From assembly GCF_013215705.1 (NCBI RefSeq), contig NZ_JABSQR010000010.1:124001-188000 (forward strand): a stretch of 64,000 nt of DNA, in the 5' to 3' direction. The position numbers were made by a program, and so were the translations under genes. This document shows positions 38,835 to 47,081 of this stretch, one piece after another. How positions within the stretch are numbered: position 1 is the stretch's first letter; every line of letters begins with the position of its first letter. The notes under the pieces were generated by a model that saw only the letters and a list, made by a program, of their open reading frames with translations, had not been told where the DNA came from and did not search any database. The stretch comes from Moritella sp. GTDB lineage: Bacteria; Pseudomonadota; Gammaproteobacteria; Enterobacterales; Moritellaceae.

Positions 38835-39179
38835 CTAATCGAAAACGCCAAATGCATTGAGTAACAATACGCAAATGCCAAATAAGTTTGATCCCATAAA
38901 GAACCAGTAGAAAGTATAGGCAAATGCTTTATCTATTTTACTCGTATGTGTATTGAGTATATCGGTATTGGCATATAGTGATGATATAGGGTTTTGTTTT
39001 AATTTATTTATTATGAATTGTGGCAGGGCGAGAGCCTGAGCAACGTTAAAACTATCCCAGCCACTGACAAATTCAACGCCAAGTACATCTTTTGTCTCTG
39101 GATGTTTTCTTAGTTTACGCATTGTTACCTGACTAAAAATGAGATACATAAACATTGACACCAGAACCAGTAATATCAT
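38835..39179 (-). CDS. Small two-helix membrane protein, paralog B (candidate immunity)
   Basis: A 114-residue protein with a hydrophobic helix at each end and a conserved core in between. It is clearly paralogous to the gene at 39209: both share FxQVTxRKLRKxP, ETKDxLG / TKDKLG, SGW, NVAQAxALPxFI and KLKQxPISSxYAxTD. The start is the first ATG, but the frame is open upstream and comparison with the paralog suggests some N-terminal residues may be missing. It lies downstream of a candidate pore-forming toxin gene, where immunity genes usually are. General topology resembles UspB, but homology is not evident. Confidence 0.7.
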   Translation of the reverse strand: MILLVLVSMFMYLIFSQVTMRKLRKHPETKDVLGVEFVSGWDSFNVAQALALPQFIINKLKQNPISSLYANTDILNTHTSKIDKAFAYTFYWFFMGSNLFGICVLLLNAFGVFD

Positions 39180-39208
39180 GATCCCAACAAGTAATGTGAT
39201 TGTTTGGA

Positions 39209-39601
39209 TTACGTTAACGACTCTATATAATCAAATAACCCTAACGTATCTAATAAGGCCATTAGCACAAAAGCTAACCCGGCCCCCGTAAATAACCAAT
39301 AAAACACTCGTGCCAGAACTCGGTCAAATAGGGTGGTATGTTCTAACAATTCATCGGTATGAGCATACATAGATGATATCGGGCTCTGTTTTAGTTTGTC
39401 AGTGATAAACCGAGGCAGTGCAATTGCCTGTGCAACATTGAGAATACTCCAACCACTGGCCAACTCAATGCCAAGCTTGTCTTTGGTGGCAGGGTTTTTT
39501 CTGAGTTTTCGAACGGTGACTTGACCAAAGATGACGTATAGAATTAAAGCCACAAAAAGGGCCGCTGCATTCAATGCAAAAAGTGTCGAAAGTATACTCA
39601 T
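39209..39601 (-). CDS. Small two-helix membrane protein, paralog A (candidate immunity)
   Basis: A 130-residue protein with hydrophobic helices at about 6-26 and 95-117 and a polar core with QVTVRKLRKNPATKDKLG. It starts two bases after the stop of the large gene upstream, so the two are co-transcribed and probably translationally coupled. Three copies of this family in a row behind a putative membrane-active protein suggest immunity against it and relatives. This is inference; the family itself is unknown to me. Confidence 0.72.
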   Translation of the reverse strand: MSILSTLFALNAAALFVALILYVIFGQVTVRKLRKNPATKDKLGIELASGWSILNVAQAIALPRFITDKLKQSPISSMYAHTDELLEHTTLFDRVLARVFYWLFTGAGLAFVLMALLDTLGLFDYIESLT

Positions 39602-39603
39602 GA

Positions 39604-40566
39604 TTAATTAATCCAGTCCATTATATTATCGTACCAATCGCCAGCATCTTCTTTAGCAAAGTCATTTACCCACATAGATGCACCTGCCGAAACGCCTACA
39701 ACTGCTATACCTCCGATTATCAGACCCACCCAACCGATAGGTGTCGCAACCATTAAAAAGCCCAGTGCAGCAGTGCCCGCGTTTACTGCTGCAATCCCTG
39801 TACTCGCACTTAAAGCAAAACTACTTGATTCAATAAACATCTCGCGTTCCCAGTTTTGGCCTGCTTTGTAACTATTGTGAATATTACCAACACGGCTAGT
39901 AAAGTCGATTACAGCAAGGCCACCACCAAGGAGCTTCGCATGTTGACTAAACTTAACTAAGTTACTGGTTTGAATCTGTGAAGTAATGTTTAATTTTGCC
40001 ACGTTACGGCTACTTCTGGCGATGTTTGTCGCGCGAGTGCCGCGAGCAGATTTATTCGCACCTGTTACCGCTTTTAATTCATGGTGAAAGCCTTGCTGCA
40101 TCTTTTGAAAAGCGGCCATTGCTTTCTGCTTCGCCGCTGTTTTGATTGTAGAACTGGTTACCTTAGTTTCGATAACATGGCGATATTCCATCAAGGCTGC
40201 TTGATAGTTTTTCACTGCATCGGTAAAACCGCCAACTCTGTTACCGTAAAAGCTGGTGGATGCCCCCATAGTACCGACACCTAACGCCTGTAGTTTTGCT
40301 GATATGTCTGCGATAGCAAGGGTATTATCACCCCCGAAGGAAAGCGCAATATTAGTGAGTTCTCGATTCTTTGCGGTATTGGTCAGTTGGTTAACCATGC
40401 TTTTTGCGGCATTAGATGGATCTGAACCAATAAGGTAAGGGGTATAAGCTGTAAGCATTGATGGTTGGCGGCATTGCGCGCCAAAAATCATGCTGCTGTC
40501 GATGCCACACTGACTAGCCAACGCATCGGCTTTAATTGGCTTGTTGCACAATAAGATCGTACTCAT
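39604..40566 (-). CDS. Putative pore-forming toxin/effector with Gly-rich hydrophobic C terminus
   Basis: A 320-residue protein. I chose the ATG at 40566 (MSTILLCNKP) because AAGGA lies seven bases before it; an in-frame upstream codon would add ten residues. There is no signal peptide. Residues 1-235 are soluble and Ala/Lys/Gln-rich; residues about 250-300 are a long hydrophobic Gly/Ala-rich stretch (GWVGLIIGGIAVVGVSAGAS) able to form a membrane hairpin with glycine-zipper spacing, and the end is acidic. This is the pattern of pore-forming interbacterial effectors such as those delivered by type VI secretion. No secretion genes are nearby. Confidence 0.55.
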   Translation of the reverse strand: MSTILLCNKPIKADALASQCGIDSSMIFGAQCRQPSMLTAYTPYLIGSDPSNAAKSMVNQLTNTAKNRELTNIALSFGGDNTLAIADISAKLQALGVGTMGASTSFYGNRVGGFTDAVKNYQAALMEYRHVIETKVTSSTIKTAAKQKAMAAFQKMQQGFHHELKAVTGANKSARGTRATNIARSSRNVAKLNITSQIQTSNLVKFSQHAKLLGGGLAVIDFTSRVGNIHNSYKAGQNWEREMFIESSSFALSASTGIAAVNAGTAALGFLMVATPIGWVGLIIGGIAVVGVSAGASMWVNDFAKEDAGDWYDNIMDWIN

Positions 40567-40588
40567 TTCAATTCCTTTTTTATCTTGT

Positions 40589-40609
40589 CTAATCAAGTCC
40601 TTTGATTAG
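40589..40609. promoter_or_regulatory. Palindrome just upstream of the toxin start
   Basis: CTAATCA (40589-40595) and TGATTAG (40603-40609) form an inverted repeat 23 bases before the toxin ATG. It could be an operator or an mRNA hairpin; no regulator is assigned. Confidence 0.35.
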
Positions 40610-40733
40610 CTGGGATTAGTGTAGCTTAGATGGGAGTTAATATGGAAGTGAAGGGCTACGATATAAGAATAAAATCAGTCTAGAGTGTATATTATTCATT
40701 GACACTATTATTTTATAAGTCAATTTGCAGTTC

Positions 40734-41780
40734 TTACCCAATAGCCAATTTCGCAGTCTCATGCCATAAATAAGCTGGCATTTCATGAGCTAACTTCCAA
40801 GTAATACTCATTGGCTGGCTGCCTTCGTATTTTACAAAGTCCACCGGACCAAAGTTAACAAATCCCATAGTTCGGCCATTTTCATCTTTGGCTTGTTCTC
40901 TTACAAACAGTAAGACGGTTTTATTGGTTTGTTTTTGTTGAATATAACTAAGCCCTTTACCTGATGTAGGCTTAGCGCTGTTTTGTGTTTGCCAATGGAA
41001 CAAACTTGGGCTGATCGCATAATCATGATACATGGTAGTCGGAGAAAACTGCGTTTCACATTTGTTCAAGGTCACGAACAATAGCTCGGTATTCATATCT
41101 GCAATATTTAATACACCCTCACGACTCGATGATTTTTTATTAAAACGGCTATCGCCAAATGCAACGAGAATATGTTCTTTTGGATAACGTACATGCATCT
41201 TAATTGGAGACGATTGAATGTTTAAATTGTGCATGTTCGGCATCGTAAATTCAGTGATATCTAAGCGCTCAATCAATAGCGAAATAACCTCGCTTAGTTC
41301 ATTTTGTAAATGGGGATGTCGTAATGCTTGTAGACTTTGTGATATTGATTTAAAGCCTAATTTGGGACCCGCTTGATCCCAAAAATCATAGTGACACATA
41401 AGGGCAAACAATTGTGTTTGCTTATTATTTATCTCATCTTTGCTAATGGTAAAATTGTTCTGGCATAATTTAAGTAAAAAACGTAAGTAAGAGATTGAAG
41501 TACATATTAGTAGTCGATTATTGACCGCACGATAATAAGCACTGGCTAAGTCATCAGTTAAATCGGGTACTACTGTGGATTGACATTGTGCGACTAATCG
41601 AGACCAACCACCACATTTGCCTAGTTTGATTTTATAGATATCTTCGACGGTGAAATTTGGATTAATATATAAAAAATTAGTCAGAGTTAATGGCAGACCA
41701 GTTATATGTGGATAATTATTAATTAAGTTTATTAGTCTGCTTTTATTGAGCGTTGCCTTGTTAATATTTTTCAAAATCAT
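40734..41780 (-). CDS. DUF3427 domain protein, C-terminal part of a split helicase
   Basis: A 348-residue protein corresponding to the DUF3427 region that in most relatives forms the C-terminal third of a single PLD-helicase-DUF3427 polypeptide. It starts MILKNINKATLNKSR at an ATG overlapping the helicase stop (TAATG). The family contains a nucleic-acid-binding-like domain in its second half (VRYPKEHILVAFGD... FWQTQNS-type region) reminiscent of effector domains that bind modified or structured DNA, but its function is unproven. It could be made by reinitiation, or represent the damaged end of one gene. Confidence 0.8.
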   Translation of the reverse strand: MILKNINKATLNKSRLINLINNYPHITGLPLTLTNFLYINPNFTVEDIYKIKLGKCGGWSRLVAQCQSTVVPDLTDDLASAYYRAVNNRLLICTSISYLRFLLKLCQNNFTISKDEINNKQTQLFALMCHYDFWDQAGPKLGFKSISQSLQALRHPHLQNELSEVISLLIERLDITEFTMPNMHNLNIQSSPIKMHVRYPKEHILVAFGDSRFNKKSSSREGVLNIADMNTELLFVTLNKCETQFSPTTMYHDYAISPSLFHWQTQNSAKPTSGKGLSYIQQKQTNKTVLLFVREQAKDENGRTMGFVNFGPVDFVKYEGSQPMSITWKLAHEMPAYLWHETAKLAIG

Positions 41781-43984
41781 TACTTGAGTTTTTCTTGTAA
41801 CTCAATACGGCAACCGATAGGTAAATGTGGGAATCCTTGCTTAATTTCCTTATCGATAGACTGATTTGTTTTACCTACTAATGCTCTAAATTTCTGTGAA
41901 AAATCATATTCAGGGCGTGAATTCCCAACAAAATCGAGTATGGTGCAACATTCTTTACCTTCAGTAAGTCGTAAACCTCGTCCTAGTTGTTGCAAGAAAA
42001 TAGTTAGACTTTCTGTTGGGCGTAAGAATAATAAGGTATCTAATTCGGGGATGTCGACGCCTTCATTAAACATATCGACGACAAATAACACATTAATTTG
42101 TTTTGATTTAAGACGTTGTTGTTGTATTTCTCGTTCAGCGCTGTTGTCACTGGTTAATATGTCGCAAGCAATACCTTTCAGGGTGAATTTTTGCGCCATA
42201 AATGCGGCATGTTCTTTACTGACGCAAAATGCCAATGCCCGCATTTGATTAATATCCGTAACTATCTCGGTCAGACTTTGCAAGATCCGCATTACTCGGT
42301 GGTCGTTATACGTATATAAATGCGTTAACTCTGCTACATCGTAACGGCCTCGTGACCACGGAATCGAGGTTAAGTCAGTGTCATCATCGATAGCAAAGTA
42401 CTGAAATGGGGAAAGGTGGCGTTGATTTATTGCTTCTGGTAAGCGAATTTCCGCCGCGATGACATTGCAAAAATCGGTTAAGATATCTTCGCCATCATGG
42501 CGTTCAGGTGTTGCTGTTAGGCCGAGTAAAATCTGAGGGGTAAAATGCGTTAATACGCGTCTATAGCTAGCGGCAGTGATGTGATGAACTTCATCAATGA
42601 CAATATAATCGAAGTAATCTTGACTGAGTTGCAGTGTGTCGATTTGATTATTTAGGCTTTGAATCGAGACAAACAAGTGTTGGTATTTACTGGGTTTGTT
42701 TTTACCAACCCAGAGCTCACCAAAAGTACTGTTTTTAAGTACGCCACGATATGCACCTTGTGCTTGTTTTAAGATCTCTTCTCGGTGCGCAATGAACATA
42801 AATTTGGCACTGGGATTAGCTTGATAGAAACGCGCAAAATCAAAGGCTGAAATAATGGTTTTACCTGTCCCTGTCGCTGCAACAACCAAATTTCGATAGC
42901 GTTGGTGTAATTCTCGCTCAGCTTGTAATTTAGCTAAAATAGCTTGCTGGTGGGAGTAGGGCTTAATATCGAAATAATATTGTGTGCTACTAGAGTTAAA
43001 GTTACCTTTAGCTTCTTGTAATGCTTTCGTTAGCTTTTCTCGGCTTTCTGCTTTACCGTCAAATGATTCAAAGTCGGGCGATTCCCAGTAGGTTTCAAAG
43101 GTACTTACCGATTTATCAATAATATGGGGTATTTCTTGAGACGTTATTTTAAGGTTCCATTCTAAACCACTGGTTAACGCTGAATGCGATAAGTTGGACG
43201 AACCGATATAACCAGTATGGAATCCTGTATCGCGTAGGAATAAATAAGACTTAGCGTGTAACCGTTCACGGTTTATATTATAACTGAGTTTTACTTCGGT
43301 ATTTGGCAGTGCTGCTAAAAACTCAATTGCTTTCGCATCTGTGGCACCCATATAAGACGTTGTGATTACCTTTAGTTGCTTGCCACTACGAGCAAATTCT
43401 TCAAGTTCTTTTTTAAATATACGAATACCACTCCATTTGATAAAAGAAACTAGCCAATAAATTTTGTCAGAAGATTTAATTTCACGCTGTAATTCATTAT
43501 CAATAGAAGGTTCTGCATTGCTACCGCTGAAGAGCTCACTTTGGCTAAGTCCAGTTAATGGCATTATTGATTCAACATATTTAGGTAAATCAGCGGAAAT
43601 AGGATTAGCTTTATCAAATAGAGCAGTCAGGATCCTGCCTTGACTATCAAGGAGGTTATCAGAGATCAGTTCTGGATCTTTAATATGGTCGCTTAACCAA
43701 TGAATAATGGTATTGGCTAATTCAATCTGTTTAGAGATGCGAACATTACTTTGTGGTACAGACTCCATCACTGTTTCGATCAATCGCGTGAGGAAGCGTG
43801 ATAACCAAGTGGTGGCTTCTCCTGCCTCAAGTTGACGTTCGCCCACGTAGAATGAATTTCGATTGAGACTTTGCTCTATTAACTGGGTAATGAGTTGCTC
43901 GTAGATACCGGTTTGATTCATGATAAGCCCATGTGTGAAAATCGTGTCTGACATATATTTCGCTATAATATCAGATACTAACAA
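41780..43984 (-). CDS. PLD-nuclease/SF2 helicase (DUF3427-type, N-terminal part)
   Basis: A 734-residue protein. Residues about 160-310 form a phospholipase-D-like nuclease domain (LHAKSYLFLRDTG with the HxK residues, and GSSNLSHSAL). A superfamily 2 helicase core follows: Walker A VVAATGTGKTIIS, DEVH box VIDEVHHI, LLGLTATPERHDG, and motif VI FLQQLGRGLRL. It ends with GCRIELQEKLK. It resembles restriction-type or DNA-repair helicases found in defence islands. The first base of its stop is shared with the next start. Upstream and divergent lies a NERD-domain gene 83 bases away. Confidence 0.9.
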   Translation of the reverse strand: MLVSDIIAKYMSDTIFTHGLIMNQTGIYEQLITQLIEQSLNRNSFYVGERQLEAGEATTWLSRFLTRLIETVMESVPQSNVRISKQIELANTIIHWLSDHIKDPELISDNLLDSQGRILTALFDKANPISADLPKYVESIMPLTGLSQSELFSGSNAEPSIDNELQREIKSSDKIYWLVSFIKWSGIRIFKKELEEFARSGKQLKVITTSYMGATDAKAIEFLAALPNTEVKLSYNINRERLHAKSYLFLRDTGFHTGYIGSSNLSHSALTSGLEWNLKITSQEIPHIIDKSVSTFETYWESPDFESFDGKAESREKLTKALQEAKGNFNSSSTQYYFDIKPYSHQQAILAKLQAERELHQRYRNLVVAATGTGKTIISAFDFARFYQANPSAKFMFIAHREEILKQAQGAYRGVLKNSTFGELWVGKNKPSKYQHLFVSIQSLNNQIDTLQLSQDYFDYIVIDEVHHITAASYRRVLTHFTPQILLGLTATPERHDGEDILTDFCNVIAAEIRLPEAINQRHLSPFQYFAIDDDTDLTSIPWSRGRYDVAELTHLYTYNDHRVMRILQSLTEIVTDINQMRALAFCVSKEHAAFMAQKFTLKGIACDILTSDNSAEREIQQQRLKSKQINVLFVVDMFNEGVDIPELDTLLFLRPTESLTIFLQQLGRGLRLTEGKECCTILDFVGNSRPEYDFSQKFRALVGKTNQSIDKEIKQGFPHLPIGCRIELQEKLK

Positions 43985-44067
43985 TAGAAAACATATAGCT
44001 TATGATATTGTGGTTGTTAGCAATTTTATCTTAATCAATTGAACTAATCTTTTTATACGGTGGATAC

Positions 44068-44868
44068 ATGGACTTTTATTTTTTCGTTAATTTATTTATT
44101 AATGCATTATCCCAATTCTGGTTTGTTATTCCTCTTGTATTGTTGACGAGTTTACTGCGCTCTCCTACGATTAAAGGATTGATTGGAGAGTGGTATGTGA
44201 ATAAGAAATTAGTAAGTGCACTTGATAATCAGCAATACAAGTTATTTAAAAATGTAACTTTACCTACAGGAGATGGTACAACCCAGATAGATCATATTTT
44301 GCTTTCTCCCTTTGGACTGTTTGTTATCGAAACAAAAAATATGCAAGGGTGGATCTTTGGTTCAGAACGACAGGCTAAATGGACTCAGCAGATATACAAG
44401 CATAAAACATCTTTTCAAAATCCATTACGACAGAATTACAAACATACCGAAACATTACGAGAGCTACTGTCTCTCCCGAAAGAGGCGGTACACTCTGTTG
44501 TAATTTTCACTGCGCGAGCAGAGTTTAAAACGACAATGCCCGCTAATGTCGGATACATTAATCAAGCAATCAAGTTTATTAAAAATCATGATCAGGTATA
44601 TTTTACTGAGCTGCAACGTATTGAACTTGCGTATAAGCTAGCGACTAAAAAGTTACAACCTAGTATTAAGACTCATGTTGCACACATAAAACATGTGAAA
44701 GAGATAGTTAAAGATAAACCGTTGCACAATAAAAGTATCAAAGTTCCGACTATAAAGTCACTTTGTCCCCGTTGTAAAAGTACATTAATACCAAGAAAAA
44801 ACCGTAAAACTGGTGACGATTTTGTAGGCTGTAGTAGTTATCCTCAATGCCGGTATATTGGTCATTGA
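44068..44868 (+). CDS. NERD-domain nuclease-like protein with zinc finger
   Basis: A 266-residue protein. An N-terminal membrane helix (about 10-28) is followed by a nuclease-related domain (NERD): IGEWYVNKKL, the IDHILLSPFGLFVIETKN segment with conserved Asp, Glu and Lys of the PD-(D/E)xK type. The C terminus has a topoisomerase-type zinc finger, LCPRCKSTLIPRKNRKTGDD ... GCSSYPQCRY. It should be anchored in the inner membrane with its nuclease domain inside. It is divergent from the helicase and may belong to the same defence unit. Confidence 0.85.
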   Translation: MDFYFFVNLFINALSQFWFVIPLVLLTSLLRSPTIKGLIGEWYVNKKLVSALDNQQYKLFKNVTLPTGDGTTQIDHILLSPFGLFVIETKNMQGWIFGSERQAKWTQQIYKHKTSFQNPLRQNYKHTETLRELLSLPKEAVHSVVIFTARAEFKTTMPANVGYINQAIKFIKNHDQVYFTELQRIELAYKLATKKLQPSIKTHVAHIKHVKEIVKDKPLHNKSIKVPTIKSLCPRCKSTLIPRKNRKTGDDFVGCSSYPQCRYIGH

Positions 44869-44936
44869 CCGAAACCCAACCATAAGGCAAACTCACAGCC
44901 AATATGATTCAACACTGATTTAATAGGAAAATAAAC

Positions 44937-45131
44937 ATGAGCGGAACGAACAGATCTGATATCAAAAAAGGCTTATCAGTATCAATTGTACTGAAACAAG
45001 ATCAACGCAGTGGTAACTTGACCGACGGGATCGTGAAAGACATTTTAACTAACTCACCGAACCACCCGCACGGTATTAAAGTTCGGCTGGAAAGTGGTGA
45101 TGTTGGACGTGTTAAAGTGATTAACGACTAA
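44937..45131 (+). CDS. ywbE: YwbE family protein (DUF2196)
   Basis: A 64-residue protein of the YwbE family: beginning MSGTNRSDIKKGLSVSIVLK, then GNLTDGIVKDILTNS and a C-terminal HGIKVRLESGDVGRVK. These small conserved beta proteins have no assigned role; the fold may bind nucleic acid. AGGAAA precedes the ATG. A second, truncated copy lies at 46823-46987 with a two-gene cassette between them on the opposite strand. Confidence 0.85.
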   Translation: MSGTNRSDIKKGLSVSIVLKQDQRSGNLTDGIVKDILTNSPNHPHGIKVRLESGDVGRVKVIND

Positions 45132-45144
45132 TCTAGTTTATTCG

Positions 45145-46050
45145 TTACTGTAAGCGTTGTGAGATTAACTTGCCAGCTGTGTTGATACATATAATATCAG
45201 TTGCAGATACAGTAGCATCTTGTGCTTTTTCACCTGCGCAAGTTGTTACTGAAATGGGCTGTAGTTGTGGCAACTGATAGACATTGATAGTTTGACCTAT
45301 GGTGATTAGCTGATCATCAATGCATTGGGTATTCGTTAGTTCTGGGAGATCGATTTCTCCTATGATGTTACCTGTCTTTGTATCTCGAATTGCGACCTGC
45401 CAATTATCAACATTGCTTCCTGCTTTGTGAAAACTATCTTCTACTAAATAATTGGCACATAGTTTAGGTGATGCTCCCCATAGGCCTTCTTTAGTCCAGC
45501 TCTGGGTTCCGCTTTTTGAACACTTGGGTGCATGAGTTGAGTCACTACCGTGACAGATTATTTGTTCATTAGAATTAAGCGTAATTATAGATGCCTGTTT
45601 GCCATAATTGTTGCCAGTTGCGTCTATGCTATCTTCACTTAATTGGTATTTATCGCCCATAAAACCAAGAAATGATACCTTATTTCCTTCTGTTGTTATT
45701 GAGTTAACAGAGTCAGGTAATGCTGTCCAATGTGTGAGTTGTTCACCCGAAAAAGAAAGCTTAATAAACTCATCTACGATCTCGTTATTTTTATTAGCTT
45801 CGACCAATAATAGTAAGCCATCATTTAATTTTTCAACGCGCTGTAGTGAATATAAATCTAATTTCTTGTGCTTAATTAACTGAAGGTCTTGATCTAACCA
45901 GAGTAGATCACCTGAGGTATGCCATGCTAGATATTGTGCTGAAGCAGCTTGAGGTAAGGTAAACACAGAGCTTACAAGAGGCAACTGTGGGGATGAATTT
46001 TTGCTACACCCAAATAGCATCAATGTCGTTAAAATTAGTAAATATTTCAT
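45145..46050 (-). CDS. Hypothetical lipoprotein, possible immunity partner
   Basis: A 301-residue lipoprotein with lipobox LMLFGC (Cys15) and a beta-rich mature part with repeating W/L-D/G strand patterns, consistent with a propeller-like fold. It overlaps the L,D-transpeptidase-like gene by four bases (ATGA), lying directly downstream of it. Because that enzyme lacks a signal peptide while this protein is anchored in the periplasm, an effector-immunity relation is plausible, but no immunity family is recognised. Confidence 0.65.
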   Translation of the reverse strand: MKYLLILTTLMLFGCSKNSSPQLPLVSSVFTLPQAASAQYLAWHTSGDLLWLDQDLQLIKHKKLDLYSLQRVEKLNDGLLLLVEANKNNEIVDEFIKLSFSGEQLTHWTALPDSVNSITTEGNKVSFLGFMGDKYQLSEDSIDATGNNYGKQASIITLNSNEQIICHGSDSTHAPKCSKSGTQSWTKEGLWGASPKLCANYLVEDSFHKAGSNVDNWQVAIRDTKTGNIIGEIDLPELTNTQCIDDQLITIGQTINVYQLPQLQPISVTTCAGEKAQDATVSATDIICINTAGKLISQRLQ

Positions 46051-46721
46051 AAGATAGCTCCTGTAAATCTGTCAGTATATTTATGCACAATAAATGGACT
46101 TCCTCGTCTGAAAGCTCCTATTGCAAATAAAGTATCTCGGTCTGCTGGTTTTAAGTGAATACAGCCATGTGAGGGATGTAATCGAACAGATCTACCTCGT
46201 TTATGCTGAGCTTCATTATCTGGTGTGGTATGAAGCATCTCTCCAGAAAGGACTTCGTTTCCATCTAATATACCGTTCTTATTCAGATCCTTAAAATAAC
46301 GAATAGCAATAGGGCCGAAATCATTAAAAATCCATGTTTTAGGTACTTTGGGGGTGACATCTTCTCCATATAGAGCTTCATTAAATTCAATTATGCTCTT
46401 TCTATCAATGTCTTTATCTTTAAGTATTGAGCCCCATTGTCCACTTCTTAACTGATACCAAACATCTGATTTAGCAGGATCTGCTGATGGTTGGTCCCGT
46501 AATCTGGTTCCCCATGCAATAGCTGATAAAGCCCATGTAGGAGTTCTATATGCGTGTGCCATATCAATTAAATAACTTCCAGCTGTTGTTGGACGTTCTG
46601 GCATCACAGGGTCTTGACCCATGGATGGGGGACCTCCCATAGCTTCAAATCTATGAGTTATCGATTTAAGCTTATTCTTCACTACGATTAAATTTTGACC
46701 AGGGAAAAAGTGCAATTCCAT
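46047..46721 (-). CDS. L,D-transpeptidase (YkuD)-like protein, possible effector
   Basis: A 224-residue protein with the YkuD catalytic signature HPSHGCIHLKPADRDTLF (about residues 182-199), including the nucleophilic Cys and its preceding His/Ser. YkuD enzymes cross-link peptidoglycan from periplasm; here the protein has no signal peptide (it begins MELHFFPGQNLIVVKNK), which is unusual for a resident enzyme and typical of toxins exported by another route. A segment DLNKNGILDGNEV resembles a calcium-binding loop. The four-base overlap with a lipoprotein gene strengthens the effector-immunity idea. Confidence 0.72.
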   Translation of the reverse strand: MELHFFPGQNLIVVKNKLKSITHRFEAMGGPPSMGQDPVMPERPTTAGSYLIDMAHAYRTPTWALSAIAWGTRLRDQPSADPAKSDVWYQLRSGQWGSILKDKDIDRKSIIEFNEALYGEDVTPKVPKTWIFNDFGPIAIRYFKDLNKNGILDGNEVLSGEMLHTTPDNEAQHKRGRSVRLHPSHGCIHLKPADRDTLFAIGAFRRGSPFIVHKYTDRFTGAIL

Positions 46722-46822
46722 TTTTAAATACCCACAAGTTATTTTTATATAATAGAAAGTGTGGATTTATAATACCGAATAATCAGAATGTAAAAGTATG
46801 ATTTTATGATGAATAAATAGAG

Positions 46823-46987
46823 GTGGCGTTAGCGGTATCGATTGTACTGAAACAAGATCAACGCAGTGGTAACTTGACCGACGGGATCGTGAAAGACATT
46901 CTTACTAATTCACCGAATTATCCCCACGGTATTAAAGTGCGTTTAGAAAGTGGCGATGTAGGACGTGTTAAAGTGATTAACGACTAA
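46823..46987 (+). pseudogene. Truncated second copy of ywbE
   Basis: The frame 46823-46987 encodes VALAVSIVLKQDQRSGNL and the rest of YwbE to the same C-terminal VKVIND. The first ten or so residues of the intact gene are lost and replaced; GTG at 46823 is only a possible start. About 60 bases in the 5' half match the first copy exactly, while the 3' half differs by a dozen, mostly synonymous, changes. Confidence 0.7.
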
Positions 46988-47081
46988 TCAAACGTACTGA
47001 TCTACCTATATATATTTAGAATGCCGATTATGCTAATCTACCTCAGTTTCCACGCATTCAAATCTGAGGTTAAGATTAGCT

